DNA of 64,000 bases, taken from positions 62,001 through 126,000 of the forward strand of contig NZ_OPYI01000006.1 in the NCBI RefSeq assembly GCF_900343085.1. The letters are read 5' to 3'. Numbering within the stretch: position 1 is the first letter of the stretch; each line of letters starts with the position of its first letter. Both the position numbers and the translations under genes were made by a program. This stretch comes from Aedoeadaptatus coli. GTDB taxonomy: Bacteria > Bacillota > Clostridia > Tissierellales > Peptoniphilaceae. This document shows, one piece after another, positions 7,996 to 14,911 of the stretch. The notes beneath the pieces were generated by a model. The model ran no database searches and was not told the DNA's origin. It saw nothing but the letters and a program-made list of their open reading frames with translations.

Positions 7996-8733
7996 TTATT
8001 TCAATTCCGGTGCGTAGACCATGACCGCCGAGTGAAAGCCGTCTTTTCGAAAGCCCGCCTTCTCGTAAAGGCCCGCGGCTCCGCCCTCGGCGTCGGTCCA
8101 CACGGTGGCCCGCTTTTTTTCAATGCAGGCGGCCACGTAGTGCTTCACCAGCTCCAGGGCCAGGCCCCTACCGCGGCGAGAAGGCTCCACGTACAAATGC
8201 TCGATGGTCTGCTCCGTCGGGCTTACGGAATACTGCAAAAAGCCCGCCCCGGGTATGCCGATAACCCGGCCCTCCCTTACATCCCTCTCGATTTCATCCG
8301 TGGATTGATGATTTCCCGAAACGGGATCGAAGGCGGCGATGCCCCGGGCCACAAAGTCCACGTCGTCCAAAGTCGCGACGCGGGGAGAAATTTCCCCCAA
8401 TTCTTCCTTCAGACGAAGGCGCAGGCGCAGGCGCATCTTGTAGAGGCGAAAGCCCACGGCCTCGGCGGCGGAAGTGTCCGGCCGGCGACCGACGATTTCC
8501 GTGACCAAGGCCTCGTTCAAATCCAGGGGCTTGTTCTCCTTTAAGTAATAGGTCACGTGCCATCGGCCGTTTTTCTCCGTGCCGATGTAGAGATCCCCGT
8601 CGTCGAAATAGTAGAGATCCTCGAGTTCCTCTACATAGCGGCGGCGGTTCATGTAGTCGTTGTTCACGCTCCCCTTGTAAGCAGCCAGGCGCGCGTCCAA
8701 GTCCCTTTCGTCCTTAAAGGGCACCATGTTCAT
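7996..8733 (-). CDS. GNAT-family acetyltransferase within the dlt-like operon
   Basis: A 245-residue protein whose C-terminal half is a GNAT fold: IEHLYVEPSRRGRGLALELV (around residues 175-195) contains the RRGRGLA acetyl-CoA pyrophosphate loop, and GLYEKAGFRKDGF is the usual C-terminal strand-turn. The N-terminal 110 residues are not recognised; they end in a stretch of alternating Arg and Leu (YKMRLRLRLRL). The start ATG at 8733 lies inside the ligase gene (20-nt overlap) behind GGAGGAAGCCT, so translation is coupled. It may acetylate the activated amino acid, the polymer or a precursor; this is inference from position only. Confidence 0.75.
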   Translation of the reverse strand: MNMVPFKDERDLDARLAAYKGSVNNDYMNRRRYVEELEDLYYFDDGDLYIGTEKNGRWHVTYYLKENKPLDLNEALVTEIVGRRPDTSAAEAVGFRLYKMRLRLRLRLKEELGEISPRVATLDDVDFVARGIAAFDPVSGNHQSTDEIERDVREGRVIGIPGAGFLQYSVSPTEQTIEHLYVEPSRRGRGLALELVKHYVAACIEKKRATVWTDAEGGAAGLYEKAGFRKDGFHSAVMVYAPELK

Positions 8734-10192
8734 AGGCTTCCTCCAATGCCTTTCGGTCGATTTTTCCGTTTCGCGTCGTCGGCAGCGACGCCACGTGGAT
8801 AAAGCGGTCCGGAATCATGTAGGCGGGCAAATGGGCCTTGAGCCCCTTGCGAAAATCCATGCGGGAGAATTCTTCCCCGGTGTAGACGGCGACGATCCGC
8901 TCCTTTTCGCGGTCGTAGAAACACATGCCGTCTTTGATGCCGAAGGCAAAAAGGGCCCGCTCCACTTCCCCCAATTCGATGCGGTAGCCGTGGCGCTTGA
9001 TCTGATCGTCTTCTCGGGCGAGAAATTCGATTTCGCCCCGCCCGTTTCTTCGCACAATGTCTCCCGTGCGGTAGACGATCTCGGGGTAGCGGCTGTTCAA
9101 TGGATTTTGCACGAAGACGGCCTTCGTCTTTTCCGGATCCTTGTAGTAGCCGTAGGCTACCCCCGTGCCCCGCACCACCAGCTCGCCCTTTTCCGCGGGC
9201 ACATCGCCGTCTAAAATCATTAATTCCATATTTTCGCAGGCCCGGCCGATGGGAATCACTTCCCCGGGGCCGAACTCCCGATCCACCTTGTAATAGGCGC
9301 AGTCCACGGTGGTTTCCGTGGGCCCGTAGAGATTAAAGTAATCCGCCGAGACGGCGTCGCGCCAGACCTTTAATTTCTCCGCGGAAAAAGCCTCCCCGGC
9401 AAAGGCCACCACCTTCAAATGCTCTGGCACCGCGGCGTCGAAGACCTTGGAATTGGCCAGGAGATTCATGGCGGAGACGGACCAGAGAATGGCGGAAATT
9501 TTGTGTTCGTTTAAATACTCCACTGCCTTCACGGGAAAGAGAAAGAGCTTTTTGTCCATTAAATGCACCGTGGCCCCTTCCCCCATCATAAGGGCCAACT
9601 CCTTCACCGACGCGTCGAAGTACAGGGGCGTTTGATTGGCGATGTTAAAACTTGCATCGATCCCTAAGGCCTTCGGGATCCAGTTCATGAAATCCACCAC
9701 CATTTTTTGGGCCACCACCACCCCCTTCGGCGCCCCGGTGGAGCCGGAGGTAAAGAGGACGTAGCAGGGATCGGCGTCGATGACAGATGCCCGAAGGCCA
9801 TCGACATCCACCGCCCCCGTCGCCTTCGCCTTCGATGAAATCGCCGTAAGATTTAAGGATTCAAAGCAATTTTTTTCGTGAAAAATCCCCGCCTCGGCCT
9901 CGAGCTTTTCGGCGATCTGTGCCATGCGCCCCGCCGCTTCCTCGTCGCTTACGGGCACGTAGAAATTCCCGGAATAGAGCACGGCCAAATAAGCCACCAC
10001 CGTTTCGATGCGTCGATTCACGGCGACGAGCATGGGCTTGCTTTCAGCGCCGATTGTTTCGTAAAGGGCCGCCGCCAAATCCATGGCCTCTTTTCTCAGC
10101 TCGTAAAAAGTAATGGACCGCACGCCGTCCACCAGGGCGATTTTATCTCCGTGTTTTTCCACGGTCTGTTCAAATTTATCGATAACTAACAT
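8714..10192 (-). CDS. Adenylate-forming amino-acid/acyl ligase (DltA-like)
   Basis: About 492 residues from the ATG at 10192 behind CCGAGGTG (a GTG two codons earlier is also open). ANL-superfamily core motifs are all present: A3 YVLFTSGSTGAPKG, A5 NLYGPTETT, A7 YRTGDIV, A8 GYRIELGEVE and A10 NGKIDRKAL. Such enzymes activate a carboxylate with ATP and load it on a carrier protein, here probably the 72-residue carrier of the same operon. In Bacillus DltA the D-Ala pocket contains a Cys in an FCGE motif; the matching place here is VVAFAGEAFS, with Ala, so substrate choice may differ. First gene of the operon. Confidence 0.85.
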   Translation of the reverse strand: MLVIDKFEQTVEKHGDKIALVDGVRSITFYELRKEAMDLAAALYETIGAESKPMLVAVNRRIETVVAYLAVLYSGNFYVPVSDEEAAGRMAQIAEKLEAEAGIFHEKNCFESLNLTAISSKAKATGAVDVDGLRASVIDADPCYVLFTSGSTGAPKGVVVAQKMVVDFMNWIPKALGIDASFNIANQTPLYFDASVKELALMMGEGATVHLMDKKLFLFPVKAVEYLNEHKISAILWSVSAMNLLANSKVFDAAVPEHLKVVAFAGEAFSAEKLKVWRDAVSADYFNLYGPTETTVDCAYYKVDREFGPGEVIPIGRACENMELMILDGDVPAEKGELVVRGTGVAYGYYKDPEKTKAVFVQNPLNSRYPEIVYRTGDIVRRNGRGEIEFLAREDDQIKRHGYRIELGEVERALFAFGIKDGMCFYDREKERIVAVYTGEEFSRMDFRKGLKAHLPAYMIPDRFIHVASLPTTRNGKIDRKALEEAYEHGAL

Positions 10193-10207
10193 AAACACCT
10201 CGGCTAA

Positions 10208-10216
10208 ATTCTACCA
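10208..10216 (-). promoter_or_regulatory. Probable extended -10 of the dlt-like operon
   Basis: The minus strand reads TGGTAGAAT, a TGn-extended -10 box, 15 nt before the ligase ATG at 10192. No -35 box at normal spacing is convincing; a TTGTGG lies 20 nt upstream. The leader would be under ten nucleotides. Confidence 0.4.
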
Positions 10217-10254
10217 CGTATAAAAACCCCTGACCACAATCCTTCGCTTTCTAT

Positions 10255-10286
10255 GAAAAAATCGAGCAGGCAAAAGCTTGCTCGAT
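10255..10286 (-). terminator. Intrinsic terminator after the small membrane protein gene
   Basis: ATCGAGCA and TGCTCGAT form an eight-pair stem; on the minus strand the stem is followed by TTTTTTC. It ends transcription from the 10.3-11.6 kb genes just before the dlt-like promoter. It is similar in sequence to the terminator at 56681-56707. Confidence 0.8.
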
Positions 10287-10348
10287 AATTTCCTTTATGT
10301 TCAATTCGATTTATCGCCGTTCGAAAAAATTCCGTCGGCTGTTTCTGC

Positions 10349-10585
10349 TCAATCTCCGACTTTATCCTTGTTTTCCGGTTTTTCTACCTTCTCTTCACTC
10401 GGTACGTCAAAAGCGTCCAGTGCGTGAGGCAATAGAATTAACATAATAACAACGATGACGATACGTATGTACAGATCGTCAAAATGGATAGAATCTTCCC
10501 ATACTAAAATTCCATGATCTCTGGCTATTAGGCCAAGTAGGACCATGCTAATGACGTAGCCGTACTTTTTGTACCCTTTCTTCAT
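10349..10585 (-). CDS. Small membrane protein, unknown function
   Basis: About 78 residues from the ATG at 10585, chosen because CAGGAGAAAATCAC precedes it; an upstream in-frame ATG at 10630 lacks a ribosome site. Two hydrophobic segments (residues about 8-22 and 38-56) flank a short acidic loop, and the C-terminal 20 residues are charged Lys/Glu. No family is recognised. It follows the 189-residue secreted protein gene by 28 nt and lies in a visibly more AT-rich patch than the surrounding DNA. Confidence 0.6.
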   Translation of the reverse strand: MKKGYKKYGYVISMVLLGLIARDHGILVWEDSIHFDDLYIRIVIVVIMLILLPHALDAFDVPSEEKVEKPENKDKVGD

Positions 10586-10613
10586 GTGATTTTCTCCTGT
10601 CTTTCTCGAGATA

Positions 10614-11183
10614 TTATTTCGATAAAGCATACTCTCCGGTTACTACTGTTTTTGCAGTGTAGCTATTCCTTGAAATCACTTTTCCCGTTATCGCATCATA
10701 CACTACTCGTGTCCCAGATTCTACAGCATACTGGACTCGATACACCATATGTCTTGTCTGATTCGGACCGACATGAAGTGTATATCCAACTTTTGATTTT
10801 TTACTACCTCCAAAAGAAACAGAAATACCTTTAATTTTTCCCGATACACTTCCGGAAAATTCCACTTCTTCATTACAGCTTATGCTGCCACCTCTAGGAC
10901 CTGTCGTTAAATCCGACGAAACCCTTTTCCAGTTACTATAGCTTGTATAATGACGAACGTTTGTTTTTTTGTAGCGAACCGGATTTACCACTCGCCTACT
11001 ATTTTTATCATTGCTCTGTACGTTAACAATATCCCCTTGATTATCCTCTCTTACAACAATGGGAGATACAACACTATCCATAAGGTCATCTTCGGACGCG
11101 GCAAATCCTCTATCCGGCATCCATACAATAAACGCCATCATTAGACAGAACGCTAGACTGACCATTTTATACGCTTTTCTCAT
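10614..11183 (-). CDS. Secreted protein of unknown function
   Basis: A 189-residue protein with a signal peptide: charged MRKAYK, a hydrophobic stretch to about residue 23, then a probable cleavage after GFA-AS. The mature part is Ser/Thr/Lys-rich with an internal Gly/Ser patch (SGSVSGKIKGISVSFGGSKK) and looks beta-rich. No catalytic motif or named domain is recognised. ATG at 11183 follows AAGGGGGATTTTT. It shares orientation and AT-rich composition with the neighbouring secreted protein, which suggests a common origin, perhaps acquired. Confidence 0.65.
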   Translation of the reverse strand: MRKAYKMVSLAFCLMMAFIVWMPDRGFAASEDDLMDSVVSPIVVREDNQGDIVNVQSNDKNSRRVVNPVRYKKTNVRHYTSYSNWKRVSSDLTTGPRGGSISCNEEVEFSGSVSGKIKGISVSFGGSKKSKVGYTLHVGPNQTRHMVYRVQYAVESGTRVVYDAITGKVISRNSYTAKTVVTGEYALSK

Positions 11184-11212
11184 AAAAATCCCCCTTCACG
11201 GTTCGAATAATA

Positions 11213-11626
11213 TCAATAATTCTTCGTACCCGAATAGATATTGCTTGTTACTTCCTTACCATTCGTCTTTGTAGTCACTCTTACGCGAACCCTGTAGGTA
11301 TTTCCCCTGCTGATCCGTGCTGATTGACTGAAAGACAAGTCTTTCCCATTACTTACATCTTGCCACGTTTTTACCGTAGACCATGATGCGCCTTCTTTCT
11401 TTTGAAGATACATCGTCGCCGATATTTTTTCCGTTCCTCGTCCACCGACAAGTTTTGCAGATGCTACCGCCGTGCCATGATTTATCGTTAGGTTGACTCT
11501 TGAACTGCTCTTATCGATCCAGAGTGGATTTATTGAAGTATCTCCCATAGGCATGGCATAGGCTTCTCCACGTATCAAGATAAAACATAAGGCAAATACA
11601 AAGAACAACATAACCCGCTTTTTCAT
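11213..11626 (-). CDS. Small secreted protein of unknown function
   Basis: A 137-residue protein with a clear signal peptide (MKKRVMLFFVFALCFIL, cleavage likely after AYA-MP). The mature domain resembles a small immunoglobulin-like beta sandwich: alternating hydrophobic residues, a WSTVKTWQDVSNGKDL segment and a final strand YRVRVRVTTK. I cannot assign a family. ATG at 11626 follows AAAGGGGGTGACAGAAGC. TATAGT lies about 45 nt upstream. It heads the AT-rich cluster that ends at the terminator near 10270. Confidence 0.65.
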   Translation of the reverse strand: MKKRVMLFFVFALCFILIRGEAYAMPMGDTSINPLWIDKSSSRVNLTINHGTAVASAKLVGGRGTEKISATMYLQKKEGASWSTVKTWQDVSNGKDLSFSQSARISRGNTYRVRVRVTTKTNGKEVTSNIYSGTKNY

Positions 11627-11705
11627 GCTTCTGTCACCCCCTTTCTTTTCGTCTCACTACTATAACGTTTCACGAAGGAAAAACTGTACAGTCTTTTTGA
11701 AATTT

Positions 11706-12383
11706 TTATTTCTTTTCACGGATGGATTCGGCCATTTTTATTAACTCGTCCGCCGAAAGGTAGCCGTCCAAGGTAAAGACGTAATCTTCCGTATCCAAAA
11801 TCAAGGTATTCATAAACGACGCGTCTTGAGATTCGTATAAGATGGCTTCATTCTCTCCGATCCGCAATTTTCTCATGCTTCCGTGTTCGTTGTCCTGACC
11901 GACGGTATAGGCACCTTCTTTACTTGCGTAGTCAAAATAGAGTTGTTCTCCTTCTTTGTTTTCGTAGACGACATCCATCATGTTGGTAAGATCCCGCGTC
12001 TCTTTCTTTTTATAACCCTTCGGAACATAGGTGATTTCCCAGTCTTTTTTCTCTATGCTCTCCTTTTGAGTAAAGTAAATGGCGGTGTGGTCGCTAAACC
12101 ACGCTTCCACATAGGATTGAATTTGGGCGAGGGCGTCGCCGTGAAAGGCAAAGAGGCTCCCTAGGCCGATCCCCGCCATGAGAAGAACGGCGGCGGCTTT
12201 TTTTAAGGGATTTTTCTTTTTGTTCCTTTGAATGGCGGCGAGGATTTTTCGGTCGGTTTCACGAGAGGGGGCGAAGGCACGGTCGTGGCCGCTTGTCCAC
12301 TGCTCTTCGAGGGCGCGGATCTCTTCTTCCGTGTTTTTCTCCATGGCGTTTTTTATCCAAAGATCCAATTGTCGATCATTCAT
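11706..12383 (-). CDS. DUF4367-type anti-sigma/regulatory membrane protein
   Basis: A 225-residue single-pass membrane protein. The first 75 residues are cytoplasmic and charged, a membrane segment spans about residues 62-80 (AAAVLLMAGIGLGSLFAF), and the outer part (about residues 100-222) resembles DUF4367, found in partners of ECF sigma factors. Its start overlaps the end of the sigma-factor gene by 8 nt, so the two are translationally coupled, the standard arrangement of a sigma factor and its membrane anti-sigma. Direct inhibition of that sigma factor is inferred from position. Confidence 0.75.
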   Translation of the reverse strand: MNDRQLDLWIKNAMEKNTEEEIRALEEQWTSGHDRAFAPSRETDRKILAAIQRNKKKNPLKKAAAVLLMAGIGLGSLFAFHGDALAQIQSYVEAWFSDHTAIYFTQKESIEKKDWEITYVPKGYKKKETRDLTNMMDVVYENKEGEQLYFDYASKEGAYTVGQDNEHGSMRKLRIGENEAILYESQDASFMNTLILDTEDYVFTLDGYLSADELIKMAESIREKK

Positions 12384-12918
12384 TTTCCCCCTCCTCTCCC
12401 AGCATTTTTCGCAATTTTTGTTTGATTCGATAGAGCTTCACCTGAACAAGATTGGTGCTTATGGCCAGCTCTTCTGCGATTTCTTTATAGGATTTCTCTT
12501 CAAAATACTTTAGGTACAGGATCTGTTGGCCTAGGGGATCCAGTTTGTTTAATGCCTCCCGGGCCATTTGCTCCTGCTCTTTTTTAAGATAGGTCGCCGA
12601 CAGATCGTCGAATGCATCGAAGGCGCCATTGGACGCGTCTACGGCTCGATTCGCCCATTTCTTCTCTCTTCGCAGGCGATCGATGCATTTGTATTTCATC
12701 ATGGTGACGGCCACTTTTCTGAATTCGTCGTCGGAAAGATCGGCGTATTGGGCTTTTCTCTCGATGATGGCGAGAAAACATTCCTGGAGGGCGTCTTCCG
12801 CTTTTTCTTTCGAGCCCAGGCATTTGCTTCCGTAGGCCGTGAGAAAGGCCTTCTGCTTTTCGTAATGGTGTTCGATTTTTTGATTGAATCCTTCGTCTTT
12901 TCTGTCCTTTAAAAGCAA
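12376..12918 (-). CDS. ECF-type RNA polymerase sigma factor
   Basis: About 180 residues. Region 2 is visible in DALQECFLAIIERK and the following FRKVAVTMMKYKCIDRLRR; region 4 is LDPLGQQILYLKYFEEKSYK with the helix-turn-helix IAEELAISTNLVQVKLYRIK. I place the start at a TTG at 12918 because AAAGGAGGG lies 6-7 nt upstream and a promoter-like pair (12941-12969) would begin transcription near 12934, downstream of the more distal in-frame ATG at 12969. It is co-transcribed with the DUF4367 membrane protein. Target promoters are unknown. Confidence 0.85.
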   Translation of the reverse strand: MLLKDRKDEGFNQKIEHHYEKQKAFLTAYGSKCLGSKEKAEDALQECFLAIIERKAQYADLSDDEFRKVAVTMMKYKCIDRLRREKKWANRAVDASNGAFDAFDDLSATYLKKEQEQMAREALNKLDPLGQQILYLKYFEEKSYKEIAEELAISTNLVQVKLYRIKQKLRKMLGEEGENE

Positions 12919-12940
12919 GGGGCGCCCTCCTTTCTCTTTT

Positions 12941-12969
12941 ATTAAAACAAAGCATGTGTAAAAATACAA
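12941..12969 (-). promoter_or_regulatory. Sigma-A-like promoter of the ECF sigma operon
   Basis: The minus strand reads TTGTAT (12969-12964), a 17-nt spacer, then TTTAAT (12946-12941). The predicted start near 12934 leaves a short leader containing the AAAGGAGGG ribosome site. Both boxes depart from consensus at two positions. Confidence 0.45.
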
Positions 12970-13000
12970 TATTTTATTGCCTCATCCCCGAAATTTCACA

Positions 13001-13032
13001 CAAAAAAACAAATCCCGAGTGCATCGAGATTT
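13001..13032 (-). terminator. Intrinsic terminator after the histidine kinase gene
   Basis: AATCTCGA and TCGGGATT (minus strand) form an eight-pair stem with one G-T pair, followed by TGTTTTTTTG. It separates the two-component genes from the ECF sigma promoter. Confidence 0.75.
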
Positions 13033-13056
13033 GTTGCATGAAAAAGGTTTTTGCCC

Positions 13057-14190
13057 TTACCGCGGCCCTTGTTTCGGAAGGATGAATTCGAAAATGGTCC
13101 CGGCAGGTTGATTGTCTTTAATGTGGATTTTTCCGCCTAAGCGACCGGCGATTTCTTTGACCAGGGCCAGGCCCACGCCGTAGCCGTCGTGGTTTCTCGA
13201 GGGATCGGCTCGGTAGAAGAGGTCGAAGGCTTTGGCTTTGGCCTCATCATCCATCCCATATCCCGTGTCGGCTACGGCGATATGCGCATCTTCGCCTATT
13301 TCCGAAAGGACGATGCTTAAGCTGCCTCCGGGCCGGTTGTACTTAATGCCGTTGTCGATGAGATTATACAAGGCCCGCTCCAGGAGGGCGTCGTCGGTTT
13401 CGAGGACCATGTCGTCGCCTTCGAGGGAAAGGGCCACGTCTTTTGCCTCGGCCTTTTCCTCGAGATCCAGAAGAAGCTCCTGGGCCATGGCCTTGATGTT
13501 GACCGGGCGAAACACCGGGGCGGCGTCTCGGCCTAAAAAGAGGATCTCTTCCACTAAATCGCTGAGGCGGCCGATGTTTTTCTCCATGCTCCCCACAAAG
13601 GCTTCAAGTTCCGGATCCATGGGGCCTCTTTTTTTCTTGAACACGTCCACCCGAGTGCGCAACACGGCCAGGGGCGTGCGCAGTTCGTGGGCCACATTCA
13701 CGGAAAAGAGCCGCTCTTTTTCGTAATTGTCGTAGATTTTATCCAGTGTCTTTTGAAAGGCTTCGGAGAGGGCCACGATTTCGTAGGCTCCTTCTTTCAG
13801 CACAAGGCTGTCTTTTTCCGCCATGGCGTCCATGTCCGTGGCCGCCACTTTTTCCGTTAGAACGGCGAGGGGGCTCAAGGTGCGGCGAATCAAAAGGATA
13901 AATATGCCTCCGCCCATAAGGCCTGTGATGAGAAAGACGCCGATGGCGTAGAGCTTAAAATCCGCCAGGTGGCGCACTTCTTCCTGGTCGATAAACACCA
14001 TCACCGAGTCGCCTTCCGCCTTTCCCTTCATGCGGCTTTCCACTTGGGCGGTGAGGTTTTCGGCGATGTCCTGCTGGCGCCGGGCGATGAGAAAGTTTGA
14101 AAGGACGAGCATGAGCATCAACAGGGCCACGCTCGCCGCCGTCAGCTTAAATATAATGGAACGCCGGGTTTTATTCCCTGTCAATGACAT
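13057..14190 (-). CDS. Two-component sensor histidine kinase
   Basis: A 377-residue membrane kinase. Two membrane segments (residues about 15-35 and 78-100) enclose a short outer loop of about 42 residues, too small for a large ligand domain. A HAMP-like linker follows. The H-box is NVAHELRTPLAVL (phosphorylated His near residue 168), the N-box LYNLIDNGIKYN, and the G boxes ADTGYGMDD and GYGVGLALVK. Its ATG overlaps the response-regulator gene by 20 nt behind AAAGGGGT, a coupled pair. Neighbouring genes and a direct repeat at 17118-17136 suggest it senses an envelope redox condition; this is inference. Confidence 0.92.
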   Translation of the reverse strand: MSLTGNKTRRSIIFKLTAASVALLMLMLVLSNFLIARRQQDIAENLTAQVESRMKGKAEGDSVMVFIDQEEVRHLADFKLYAIGVFLITGLMGGGIFILLIRRTLSPLAVLTEKVAATDMDAMAEKDSLVLKEGAYEIVALSEAFQKTLDKIYDNYEKERLFSVNVAHELRTPLAVLRTRVDVFKKKRGPMDPELEAFVGSMEKNIGRLSDLVEEILFLGRDAAPVFRPVNIKAMAQELLLDLEEKAEAKDVALSLEGDDMVLETDDALLERALYNLIDNGIKYNRPGGSLSIVLSEIGEDAHIAVADTGYGMDDEAKAKAFDLFYRADPSRNHDGYGVGLALVKEIAGRLGGKIHIKDNQPAGTIFEFILPKQGPR

Positions 14191-14842
14191 ACCCCTTTCC
14201 GATTTCGTTTCGAATGATGTTTTCTCCCACGGCCTCTTTGATCTTTCGCCTGAGGGCGGACATGTGCACCCGCACGGCGTTGGACACGTCGCTTACATTC
14301 ATATCCCACACGTGTTCCATAAGCTCCTCGGCGGAGATGTAGCGGCCCTGATTCAGGATCAGGTATTCGAAAATGCCCAGCTCCTTGGCCGTGAGCTTGA
14401 TTACATCGCCGTTTCCCGTGAGGATTTTCGCCCTTGTGTCGAAGGACAGGTTTTTGTAGGTGATGACGCTGTCTTCCACCACCTGTTTTCTGCGGAGAAG
14501 GGAGCGGATGCGCGCCTCCAATTCGTCGAAGTGAAAGGGCTTGATTAAGTAGTCGTTGGCCCCGAGGTCCAGCCCCTTCACCCGATCCGCCACTTGGGTG
14601 CGGGCGGTCAGCATAATCACATTGACCTGCTTGTCTTCTTCGCGAATTTCTTTGAGCAGGGTGAAGCCGTCGATTTTCGGCAGATTAATGTCCAACACGA
14701 TGAGGTCGTAGGTTTCGCTCCAAAAGAGATCCTCCGCCTCGGCGCCGTCCGCCGCCGTATCCACGGCGTAGCCCGAGAGCCTGAGCCCTTCGGGGATGGA
14801 TTCCAACAGTTCCTTTTCATCTTCTACAATTAACAGTCGCAT
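14171..14842 (-). CDS. OmpR-family response regulator
   Basis: About 223 residues from the ATG at 14842, which follows AAAAAAGGAGGCGCC; an open upstream extension to 14878 lacks a ribosome site. Receiver domain: acidic pair in VEDE (residues 7-9), phosphoacceptor Asp51 in LIVLDINLPK, and the Lys of YLIKPFHF near residue 101. The C-terminal winged helix (about residues 125-220) ends in the recognition helix SNAVRVHMSALRRKI. It regulates transcription with the coupled histidine kinase. The redox operon that ends next door is a plausible target because of an 11-bp-spaced direct repeat at its promoter. Confidence 0.93.
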   Translation of the reverse strand: MRLLIVEDEKELLESIPEGLRLSGYAVDTAADGAEAEDLFWSETYDLIVLDINLPKIDGFTLLKEIREEDKQVNVIMLTARTQVADRVKGLDLGANDYLIKPFHFDELEARIRSLLRRKQVVEDSVITYKNLSFDTRAKILTGNGDVIKLTAKELGIFEYLILNQGRYISAEELMEHVWDMNVSDVSNAVRVHMSALRRKIKEAVGENIIRNEIGKGYVIDRE

Positions 14843-14860
14843 GGCGCCTCCTTTTTTCTC

Positions 14861-14869
14861 ATTATAGCA
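14861..14869 (-). promoter_or_regulatory. Extended -10 promoter of the two-component operon
   Basis: The minus strand reads TGCTATAAT, an extended -10 box. Transcription would begin near 14854, giving a leader of about 12 nt that is mostly the AAAAAAGGAGG ribosome site. It overlaps the T-tail of the preceding terminator. Confidence 0.55.
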
Positions 14870-14902
14870 AAAACGCAAACAGGCCGGGCCTCTTTGCGTT
14901 TT
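14866..14902 (-). terminator. Intrinsic terminator of the redox operon
   Basis: AAACGCAAA and TTTGCGTTT pair around a loop that itself contains GGCCCGGCC, with TTTTT on the minus-strand 3' side. It lies just after the polyferredoxin gene and before the response-regulator promoter, so the two operons are separate transcripts. Confidence 0.75.
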
Positions 14903-14911
14903 CGGAATCTT

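Noticed and set aside
11683-11692. Palindrome ACTGTACAGT as a repressor site
   Set aside because: It lies between the DUF4367 gene and the secreted protein promoter and may be a weak terminator with AAAAAG/TTTTTC arms. A single copy gives no support for an operator.
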